Source: an uncultured Ignavibacteriota bacterium
GTDB taxonomy: Bacteria > Bacteroidota > Ignavibacteria > Tepidaquicellales > Tepidaquicellaceae
Assembly: GCA_937983305.1 (NCBI GenBank)
Contig: CALKAJ010000067.1
Span: 1 to 13,455, forward strand
Direction: 5' to 3'
DNA length: 13,455 nucleotides
The notes beneath the pieces were generated by a model. The model saw nothing but the letters and a program-made list of their open reading frames with translations, searched no databases and was not told the DNA's origin. The position numbers were made by a program, and so were the translations under genes. Positions 1 through 7,120 of this stretch are shown here, in pieces; the first letter of the stretch is position 1; each line of letters opens with the position of its first letter.

Positions 1-567
1 TCTTGAAGTTCCAAGACCTGTTTTGTAATAGGTCGCAATATCACCTACGACAGTTCTCATTTTCAAAGCACCAAGAGTTTCTTCTATGTATTTTACGGTT
101 ACACCGAAAGAAAATTGTGAAGTCATCTGACGTGCGTATGATAGCCCGATAGCAAGGTCGGAATATCTGAAGTATTCCCCTGTACCAAACGGTTGAAGCT
201 CCGTTGTTACTTTCATATCATCTGTTCTAAGCGATGTAACACTTAATCCTATTGCATTATTATTGAAATGATAAACACCACCTACATCTTCAATCCTTGT
301 ATCAACGAACCATTGAGTATGGTTTATAATTATTCCATTATCTTTAAATTCTACCAAACCTGCAGGATTGTAATATAATGAAGATATATCGTCAGAAACT
401 GCAACAAAAGTTTCGCCCATTCCAACCGCTCGGGCACCCTGACCAATTTTCAGAAACTGGAATGATGAGGTTCCTGTTCTTTGTCCGCCAAGATTAGGAA
501 TGAGCTGTGAATGGCTAACTGAACTTATCAGTGTGAATAGAAATAATATATATAAAAACTTTTTCAA
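1..567 (-). CDS. PorV/PorQ-family outer-membrane barrel protein, 3' end cut by window edge
   Basis: The first 189 residues are visible; the gene continues past the left edge. A signal peptide (about residues 1-20, ending SVSHS before QLIP) is followed by the family hallmark at 44-71, which reads GARAVGMGETFVAVSDD then SSLYYNPAGL. Alternating beta-strand sequence typical of a FadL-like barrel follows. PorV and PorQ are T9SS outer-membrane proteins; PorV carries cargo from the translocon to the attachment complex, and many paralogues in these phyla have no assigned role. Family members are usually about 300-400 residues, so roughly half is present. The start is TTG at 565-567: the frame upstream hits TAA at 580-582 with no ATG between, and the next Met is residue 50, beyond the signal peptide. 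It lies 22 nt after the TonB receptor gene and is probably co-transcribed. Family assignment is strong; whether it serves the cargo encoded upstream is inference. Confidence 0.85.
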   Translation of the reverse strand, partial: MKKFLYILFLFTLISSVSHSQLIPNLGGQRTGTSSFQFLKIGQGARAVGMGETFVAVSDDISSLYYNPAGLVEFKDNGIIINHTQWFVDTRIEDVGGVYHFNNNAIGLSVTSLRTDDMKVTTELQPFGTGEYFRYSDLAIGLSYARQMTSQFSFGVTVKYIEETLGALKMRTVVGDIATYYKTGLGTSR

Positions 568-589
568 TTTATAATTAATTTATTTTTTA

Positions 590-3391
590 TCAAAGTTTTA
601 AAGAAATTCCGAATCTTATACTCCGTGGGGCAAGATAACGTGCCGGGTTATAAGGGAAAGGATCAAGAGGAGATTGTAAATCCGGATAGAGAGGATCGTT
701 CCATCCGTTAGGTGTTGGGTCTCCATATTCGTAAGCTTTCCCCGTTACAGGATTTATGATTGTGGAATTCAAATTATTAAATAAATTTTTGACACCGATA
801 TTAAAAATTACATCCATATCGAATATTTCAACATATTTATCAATATCAAAATCTACATAGAACCAATTATCTCCTATATTACCGTTGATATTGTTATAAT
901 CAGGTTCGTATATAGGTCTTCCGTTTTCAAGATAACCTGAAAGAAGCATCGGTGTATATCTTTTCCCGGACTGGAAGAAAATTCTCGTTTTAAAATTTAT
1001 ATCATCAAAAATATCTTTTCCAAATCCAAATAATCCTTTTCCTTTTTCAAGCCTGAAAAACAAGTTTGCACTTGCCTGTATTGGTCTGTCCCAAGTCAGA
1101 AAATTCTCGGAAATAGTCTCGGTAGCTCCTCTTGTAACTACGAGGAATCCTTGATCTGAAGTTGAGCTTTTACCGGTGGCTACAGAGTATGAGAGATTAA
1201 ATTTTCCGTTGAACCAGTTTCCGATTCTTTTCTTATATTCAAATTCTATTCCCCTTGAACGTGCATAATCGAGATTGAAATAGCTTATGAAGTTTTTACC
1301 GATGTATCTTCCGCTATTAATAACAATACTACGTGTTGACACATAATCGTAAATATTTTTATAGTATGCTGTTATAGTGAGAACATCATTATCGGTGAAT
1401 TGATTTCTAATACCTAATTCATAGGAAACGGTTGTTTCCGGATTCAAGGCTGGATTTCCAAATTTTTGGAATGAAGATTGAGCGGAAACGGGATTTAGTT
1501 TTGCATAAAGAAATTGCGGTTTAGGCCTTTTGGAAAAATGTCCGTATGAGAAAAATAAAGTCTGGTTATCAGTTATCGGGTGTGAGATACCTATACGCGG
1601 TGAAAGCCGGGCTTTAAATCTATTCCCGAAAAGATTAAAAGTTTCATCAAGATATTTCTTTCTGATTTCATCGGGAATGGTTTCAATCGAAAGATTATTA
1701 ATTGCATCATCAACATATTTTCCGGGCATCCAGTAATCCAATCTTAATCCGTAATTTAATATCATACCTTTGAATTGAATGGAGTGCTGAGCGAAAGCTG
1801 AACCAAAAGCCGGATATACTTTATAAACGTCGTTATTCAATCCATAAGGTTTAACCCAGGGTTGATAAATATCAACGAGCTGCATCTCCTGAAAACTCGC
1901 TTCAATGCCTGCTTTGAATTTGCTTTTGGTTGTGAAATTATTAGTATAATCTGCTTTTAACGAATATTCTTCGACAAAGTGGTCGTGCCAGGTGTAGGGA
2001 TTACCAATATCATAGAAACCGTCTCCGGGGACTATTCCCCATCTTGTAGAATCAATGGGATAATAAACAAATGGCGGCTTTATTAAATCAAGCGGTTCGG
2101 AATATTGGTCCCAGTTCAAACCGTTAGCATCGGCTCTTAAATGTGTATAAAATTTAGTTAATTTAATTTCGTAGAATGAGCTTCCGTTAAGTGTATGAGT
2201 CCATGTCAATGTATTGAATGTAGTATTGGATGTATATGTATTTGCATTGTCGAGAATTTCCTGGAAATCGAATTGATATCCGGGAGACGGCTCTACATAT
2301 TCAAGATTTGATTGTAATGAACTTGAATTCTGATTAACAGAAATTGATTGGTTATATGAATATGATAACTTCATTTGCGGTGTCATTCTCCAGGTTACCT
2401 TCCCGAGCCAATACCAGTTATTATCCTGTCTCGGGGCAAAACGCGTTCCGCCAAAGATTGAAGAATTTAATTGTTTTGCTTTAAAGCCGGTTTGTCTGTA
2501 ATAAAATCCGTCGGAAATTCCCATAAAGAAGTTTCCAAAAAAAGTAATTTCACCAGGAGGATTTATTTTTAATTTGTTAAGAATATATTTTGAAATCGGT
2601 TCCGGACCTCCGAGATTGAATTCCAATATATCGGTATTGAAACTGTTTGCGGAATTAAAATCACCGAATTTATCTTTCTGAAAAGATAGATAGAAATTAT
2701 ACTGGCCGTACTTCCCTTCTTTTGTTCTTGCATTAATTACACCGCTTGTTGCCTGACCAAATTCAGCATTGTATCCGCCTGTTATAACTTCAACCTCTTC
2801 AAGAGAATTTGCGGAAAGCTGCAATCCAAATCCTGTTCCTGAAAGAGGATCCTGAACAGATACACCATCAAGGAGGTAAGAGTTTTCATAACTTCTTCCA
2901 CCTCTTATAAAGATTTCATTATCACTCGTAACAATACCTGCCTGCTGAGTAACAATATCTTTGATATCTTTCACAGTTGTCTTTTCTATATCTTCGCTCG
3001 ATATGATATGTTTGCTTGATGTTTGTTCGATATCGAGCAGCGGTCTGTCACCAATAACGAGTATTTCCTGGTCAACTGTATATGATGTTTCTGTCAGAAA
3101 TATTATCAAAGACCTTTCTTTATTAGCCTCAATTTTTATGCCGGTATATTCAAGTGTTCTGAAACCTATACTTGATACTTCAACAGTATATATTCCGGGA
3201 GAGACATTTTCAATTCTGTAAGAACCATCAGGAGCAGATACTGCACCCGAATATGTTCCTTTCAACTTAACTGATACACCTTCAAGAGGAATATCAGCAG
3301 AATCTTTTACAATGCCGAAAAGCACTCCGTTTTGTTGCGAATATGCCGAACCGGCAAAAAGAAGAATTAGTAAGATTAAAAGTTTCTTCAT
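590..3391 (-). CDS. TonB-dependent outer-membrane receptor with CarboxypepD_reg-like N-terminal domain
   Basis: This 933-residue protein has a signal peptide at 1-18 (ending SAYS). A CarboxypepD_reg-like beta-sandwich spans about 23-100 (GIVKDSADIPLEGVSVKLKGT, then GSYRIENVSPGIYTVEVSSIGF). The plug domain spans about 110-225, with the motifs FIRGGRSYENSYLLDGV, EEVEVITGGYNAEFGQATSG and VINARTKEG. The rest is a long aromatic-rich beta-barrel. Such receptors use TonB/ExbBD energy to import bulky ligands or, in some SusC-like cases, to take part in surface protein complexes. No adjacent gene resembles SusD, so a glycan-uptake SusCD pair is not supported. The protein ends in Lys-Leu rather than the C-terminal aromatic usual for outer-membrane barrels. 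The start codon is only 3 nt downstream of the lipoprotein stop, and the PorV-like gene follows after 22 nt, so all three are probably one transcript. The ligand cannot be predicted. Confidence 0.93.
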   Translation of the reverse strand: MKKLLILLILLFAGSAYSQQNGVLFGIVKDSADIPLEGVSVKLKGTYSGAVSAPDGSYRIENVSPGIYTVEVSSIGFRTLEYTGIKIEANKERSLIIFLTETSYTVDQEILVIGDRPLLDIEQTSSKHIISSEDIEKTTVKDIKDIVTQQAGIVTSDNEIFIRGGRSYENSYLLDGVSVQDPLSGTGFGLQLSANSLEEVEVITGGYNAEFGQATSGVINARTKEGKYGQYNFYLSFQKDKFGDFNSANSFNTDILEFNLGGPEPISKYILNKLKINPPGEITFFGNFFMGISDGFYYRQTGFKAKQLNSSIFGGTRFAPRQDNNWYWLGKVTWRMTPQMKLSYSYNQSISVNQNSSSLQSNLEYVEPSPGYQFDFQEILDNANTYTSNTTFNTLTWTHTLNGSSFYEIKLTKFYTHLRADANGLNWDQYSEPLDLIKPPFVYYPIDSTRWGIVPGDGFYDIGNPYTWHDHFVEEYSLKADYTNNFTTKSKFKAGIEASFQEMQLVDIYQPWVKPYGLNNDVYKVYPAFGSAFAQHSIQFKGMILNYGLRLDYWMPGKYVDDAINNLSIETIPDEIRKKYLDETFNLFGNRFKARLSPRIGISHPITDNQTLFFSYGHFSKRPKPQFLYAKLNPVSAQSSFQKFGNPALNPETTVSYELGIRNQFTDNDVLTITAYYKNIYDYVSTRSIVINSGRYIGKNFISYFNLDYARSRGIEFEYKKRIGNWFNGKFNLSYSVATGKSSTSDQGFLVVTRGATETISENFLTWDRPIQASANLFFRLEKGKGLFGFGKDIFDDINFKTRIFFQSGKRYTPMLLSGYLENGRPIYEPDYNNINGNIGDNWFYVDFDIDKYVEIFDMDVIFNIGVKNLFNNLNSTIINPVTGKAYEYGDPTPNGWNDPLYPDLQSPLDPFPYNPARYLAPRSIRFGISLKL

Positions 3392-3394
3392 ATA

Positions 3395-4768
3395 TTATAA
3401 AATTCCGAATTCCGTAAAAACTTTTTTTATAAAACTTTTTGAATTATTGGTATTACCGTTTAAATAATAAATCGGCATTACCATTAGTATTAATTTTGGG
3501 TTATTATTAATATCTTTTATTCCGATAAATGAATCATCAAGACAATAAGGTCTTGCAGGGTTGTATTTCAATTTATATACAGAGCTGACATTCGGCGGAA
3601 AATATAAACCGCGAGTAGTAGCAATAAATTGATTTGCGATTAAATCTGGATAACCCGACATTGTTGATGTGAGCGTATCGCCCGGGAAATTAAACTGTAT
3701 AAAGCAAGACGATCTGATACTATCAACGGGAGCAAAGTTAAAAAGTGAACCTTGACCAATAAAATTATCCGGGATACCTGAGCTCCAAAGCAGTTTTCCG
3801 CCTGCAGCGAGATAGAATGGAATAGAATTCTGAGCAAGCGTAAAATTTGGGTCATAAGCAGTTTGCTGCCCTCCTCTGTTCCCTGACCATATTACAACCT
3901 TATATAATTTCAAAGTTTCAATGAACATAGGGTTAACAATTTTCGGAATAAGTTTTCCGCTGTATGATTTTATATCAAGCACATCATATTTAACGGTATC
4001 AAGCGACTGCGTGAAATAGTTATTCAAATCATTTAATTCATTCAAAGGCATATCTTTAATAAGAAGAACTCTTCCGGTGACGGGCTTCACGTAAAAACTC
4101 TTAGTAGAATCAAGCGGCATTCTGACAATGTTGCTTTGAGCACCGGCATTATCAATACATTTCATAAAGATTCTATGAGCACCGGCAGTAATTCCGCTGT
4201 CTTTAGTGAGAGTCATAATACTTAAATTACCTGAAACAGGTCTGAAGTTATTAGTATCATCAAGCGACCAGAAGAAATTTTTTATCGTCGCATTACCGTC
4301 CGGGTCTGTTGCAGTCCATTTTAATGTTAATACGGGGTAAGTAGTATCAGGTAAATCAGTTCCGGCATCGAATACCATAGTTGGGGCTGAATTTATTACC
4401 GGATATAGATTAGAAGCCGGGGTTGGGTCAACTCTGCCTTTATCGTCAACAGCTGCTACCCAGATTCTAAAAGTGCTATCAGAGCCCTGAATAGTGAAAA
4501 TAAAGGTGCTGTCGTTTTTTGTAGTGAATCCCCAATTTAGGGAGTCAAATGAAATCCTATATCCTGTTACAAACCCGTTTGGGCTGTCGCCCCACCAGTT
4601 AATTTTTTTAATTGTAGCTCCCGGTGCAATTGTATCTCCCGGCATTGAGAAAACGGAGAGATGAGTTTCGGGAGGAAGCAATTGATACTTCTCGGAAACC
4701 GGGTCTGAACACGATGCAAAGAAATTGAAAAAAACGAGTAAAAAAGTAAGTTTTAAAAATATTTTCAT
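3395..4768 (-). CDS. Envelope lipoprotein with two fibronectin/Ig-like modules and an alpha/beta C-terminal domain
   Basis: This 457-residue protein has a lipoprotein signal (lysines at 2 and 6, hydrophobic stretch, then FASC with Cys20 as the predicted lipidation site). Residues about 33-125 form a fibronectin-like module (NGFVTGYRISFDSLNWGF, then FRIWVAAVDDKGRVDPTPAS). Residues about 126-228 form a second module (WTATDPDGNATIKNFFWSLDD, then CIDNAGAQSN). Residues about 231-457 look different: GRVLLIKDM, a predicted helix, YDVLDIKSYSGKL, YKVVIWSGNRGG and FYLAAGGKLLWSSG resemble the alternating strand/helix order of ThuA- or GATase1-like folds, with no catalytic Cys-His pair that I can place. 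It is translated immediately before the TonB receptor (3-nt gap), the position a surface partner lipoprotein would occupy, but it has no SusD/TPR-like sequence. The upstream spacer carries a strong hairpin. The molecular function is unknown; lipidation and domain layout are well supported. Confidence 0.85.
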   Translation of the reverse strand: MKIFLKLTFLLVFFNFFASCSDPVSEKYQLLPPETHLSVFSMPGDTIAPGATIKKINWWGDSPNGFVTGYRISFDSLNWGFTTKNDSTFIFTIQGSDSTFRIWVAAVDDKGRVDPTPASNLYPVINSAPTMVFDAGTDLPDTTYPVLTLKWTATDPDGNATIKNFFWSLDDTNNFRPVSGNLSIMTLTKDSGITAGAHRIFMKCIDNAGAQSNIVRMPLDSTKSFYVKPVTGRVLLIKDMPLNELNDLNNYFTQSLDTVKYDVLDIKSYSGKLIPKIVNPMFIETLKLYKVVIWSGNRGGQQTAYDPNFTLAQNSIPFYLAAGGKLLWSSGIPDNFIGQGSLFNFAPVDSIRSSCFIQFNFPGDTLTSTMSGYPDLIANQFIATTRGLYFPPNVSSVYKLKYNPARPYCLDDSFIGIKDINNNPKLILMVMPIYYLNGNTNNSKSFIKKVFTEFGIL

Positions 4769-4786
4769 CTACGAAAGATTTTAAGA

Positions 4787-4818
4787 AGATGCAAGTTTAC
4801 CGAAATAAACTTGCATCT
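4787..4818 (-). terminator. Perfect 13-bp hairpin in the 61-nt spacer; intra-operon attenuator or processing site
   Basis: AGATGCAAGTTTA is followed, after a 6-nt loop, by its exact reverse complement TAAACTTGCATCT. Read on the minus strand the stem ends 18 nt before the lipoprotein ATG and is followed by TCTTAAAATCTTT, only a weak U-tract. It lies just after the stop of the 756-residue T9SS protein gene. An imperfect intrinsic terminator that reduces read-through, or a 3'-end stabilising or processing structure, both fit. A full terminator is less likely because I see no clear promoter for the downstream genes in the remaining spacer. Confidence 0.6.
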
Positions 4819-4829
4819 ATAAAATTAAA

Positions 4830-7100
4830 TTACTTAACAAGTACCATTTTCTTAACCATATTGAAAGAAGAGCCGTCTCTGCCCTGTGCATTAAGTCTGT
4901 AGAAGTAAACACCGCTTGCATATTCCGAAGCATTAAAATCAATTAAATAACTTCCTGCATTCATTTGCTGATTAATAAGAACGGCAACTTCTCTTCCGAG
5001 AATATCATATATCTTTACCGAAACAAAAGCATTGACAGGAATTGCATATTTAATTTTCGTAACCGGGTTAAACGGATTCGGATAGTTTTGAGATAAATCG
5101 TAATTGTTTACAACTTCGCTGAGATTAGTTATTCCAATGGGAACAACATTTCCGAAATCAGTATTTCTTCTCGGAGTAATTTTGTAATTCGTGAACGAAT
5201 AATAAAGAATACCTTCTACAAACGAAATCGAGTCGTTTTTTGTGAGCAGAGTTTTACCTGCTGTAATGCCGTCCCAGTTATTTGTGAAAGTATGATTTCC
5301 GCCCTGAAGAGTTATTCTTGCTTCAATGCCCGAATAGTCTCTTACGAGTATTTCACCGTAATTTCTTCTGAAAGCTGTATCAGGTAAAGGTTCTCCTGAA
5401 ATACAGGCAGTACCTCTGTTAGCATTAATACAGGTAATTGAAACAGGGCTGTTTAATCTGACCAGAACACTTTCCCATTTCTTAATTGTAGAATCGCCGC
5501 CGAGCTTTGCATTTCCTAATTCGGCAGTTGTAAGTATTTGCGGAGCCGGCAATGGATTGCCGCTTGAAAGAATGGTAACATCAGTTGGTGTTGCTACGGA
5601 TATTCTGTTAATTCCAAAATAACTTTCCACTATACCTCTGACTCTTACTCTTTGTCCTTTCAAAATTACGTCTGTTGCTACGCCTGAAATCCAGATACCG
5701 CTGTTAGGTCCTTGTCCGTTTTGAATAATTACTCTCTGCGGACTGCTTTGATATCCACCAGGTCCATTATACTCAAAAGCTCTAATATCCGAAGTATCAG
5801 CAGTTACAATTCCTTCGATACCTCTTACGAATGCACCTTGATATCCTGAGAATCCGCCATTATTCGGGCAGTATTGAACTTCCTGAATTGAAAGCGAGTC
5901 ACTGTTTTTTACAACGTAAAATAATTTTGATTTTAAAGTATCGGCAGGTAATAATTTTGATAATCCGCCGGTGTTTGTTGCTTTTATAAAATATTCTACA
6001 AGTGTATTTGTAGGAGCAGGAGGAAGTTTTGCAACATAAATTGTACCTGTTGAAAGGTTCATATTTTTTGTTGTGAATGCACCTCCATTAACTCTGAAAA
6101 GTACGCTTACATTAGATAATGCAGTTTGGCTTGTAACCGCAACGCTTACCGTAACACTATCTGAAGGAGTCGGAACTCCCGGTAATTTTTGCGGATTTGA
6201 AAGCAAAGGTGCTGCGGCACCAAGACTTATATCATTAGGATAAAGCGGAACTAAGGCATAAGGAAGTTGCGTTCCAAATACACCTTCGTTATTTGCATTT
6301 ATGATTACTCCTCTGATGTAGTTTACAACAGTTCCGGGAGTTGGAGTTGTCCAGCCCCATAATTTTGCAAGTGTATCGGTAGAGGGACTCGGAGAAGCGG
6401 AATAAAAGTTTGAATAATCTCTGATATAGATTTTGTTTCCGTTTGCATCAACAATGCTGAACGGCTGTCTGTTTGCCAAACCTGTTGATGTTTCTACGTT
6501 TCTGAATTCAACATACATACCTTCGTATTTTTCACCGTCAACATAATTAATTGTACCGCCATTAGGATAATCGCCGTTTGCAAAATCTGCAACCGTTACT
6601 AATTTCGGAGTAGGTCTTGAACCCTGAAGCGATAAAATCTGAATTGGACCTGTGGAATCTAAATCAATTTGCGTTAGGAAACCTGAAGTACCGGGAACAC
6701 CTGTTGAAAAGAACTCCTGTACTCTGCCTCTTAATTTAATAATATTACCGGTATCAACATTCTGAATAAAAGTATTGTTATTTCTGGTTGCCTGCCTTAC
6801 GACAATTCCGCCCCAAAGATTATTATTTGTATCCTGAATGTAACAAGTCCAGCTTGTTGTACCTCTTAATAAACTTTTTAATCCCCAGGGAGTATTGACC
6901 TGAGGAGGTGCAACAACCCTGCCGATAATTTCAACAGTATCACCGTTGAAATCGGATTTATCCTTACCTAAAGCTAAAGAGTCTAAAGATTTGGTTTGAA
7001 TTTGCATAATAGTTCTCGGATTCCAGTCAACGCTGTAAACCATAGCAAAGACCAGAAAACCAATAACTGCGAAAAGTGGTAAAAATTTAAATGTCTTCAT
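4830..7100 (-). CDS. Secreted multidomain protein with OB-like blocks and T9SS type A sorting domain
   Basis: This 756-residue protein has an N-terminal export signal at about 1-22 and a textbook T9SS type A sorting domain at about 668-756 (LSQNYPNPFNPVTKIKYAIP, VKIYDILGREVAVL, ASGVYFYRL, ending KKMVLVK). The sorting domain directs export through the T9SS outer-membrane translocon, where it is normally cleaved and the cargo released or attached to the surface. Between them, residues about 52-295 and 405-650 look like two related units rich in OB-fold-like strands (DTVEIIGRVVAPP, IIKLRGRVQEF and IYIRDYSNF in the first; RGIEGIVTADTSD, RVRVRGIVESY and ILVRDYSGIEA in the second). An Ig-like module at about 305-396 separates them. 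No catalytic motif was recognised, so a binding or structural role is more likely than an enzyme. The gene starts at ATG 20 nt after the stop of the preceding secreted-protein gene and is followed by a 13-bp hairpin. Confidence 0.92.
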   Translation of the reverse strand: MKTFKFLPLFAVIGFLVFAMVYSVDWNPRTIMQIQTKSLDSLALGKDKSDFNGDTVEIIGRVVAPPQVNTPWGLKSLLRGTTSWTCYIQDTNNNLWGGIVVRQATRNNNTFIQNVDTGNIIKLRGRVQEFFSTGVPGTSGFLTQIDLDSTGPIQILSLQGSRPTPKLVTVADFANGDYPNGGTINYVDGEKYEGMYVEFRNVETSTGLANRQPFSIVDANGNKIYIRDYSNFYSASPSPSTDTLAKLWGWTTPTPGTVVNYIRGVIINANNEGVFGTQLPYALVPLYPNDISLGAAAPLLSNPQKLPGVPTPSDSVTVSVAVTSQTALSNVSVLFRVNGGAFTTKNMNLSTGTIYVAKLPPAPTNTLVEYFIKATNTGGLSKLLPADTLKSKLFYVVKNSDSLSIQEVQYCPNNGGFSGYQGAFVRGIEGIVTADTSDIRAFEYNGPGGYQSSPQRVIIQNGQGPNSGIWISGVATDVILKGQRVRVRGIVESYFGINRISVATPTDVTILSSGNPLPAPQILTTAELGNAKLGGDSTIKKWESVLVRLNSPVSITCINANRGTACISGEPLPDTAFRRNYGEILVRDYSGIEARITLQGGNHTFTNNWDGITAGKTLLTKNDSISFVEGILYYSFTNYKITPRRNTDFGNVVPIGITNLSEVVNNYDLSQNYPNPFNPVTKIKYAIPVNAFVSVKIYDILGREVAVLINQQMNAGSYLIDFNASEYASGVYFYRLNAQGRDGSSFNMVKKMVLVK

Positions 7101-7120
7101 TTTATTTTATTTAATTATAT

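Noticed and set aside
1530..1736. Plus-strand open frame of 68 codons inside the TonB receptor gene
   Set aside because: It lies antisense to a clearly coding barrel region, has no recognisable domain, signal or start context, and is best explained as a shadow.
2961..3221. Plus-strand open frame of 86 codons antisense to the receptor plug and N-terminal domain
   Set aside because: The opposite strand encodes well-conserved plug motifs; the frame has no family resemblance.
590..4768. SusC/SusD-type polysaccharide utilisation locus
   Set aside because: The receptor has the right domain order, but the adjacent lipoprotein shows fibronectin-like modules and no SusD helical repeats, and no glycoside hydrolase or sensor is present.
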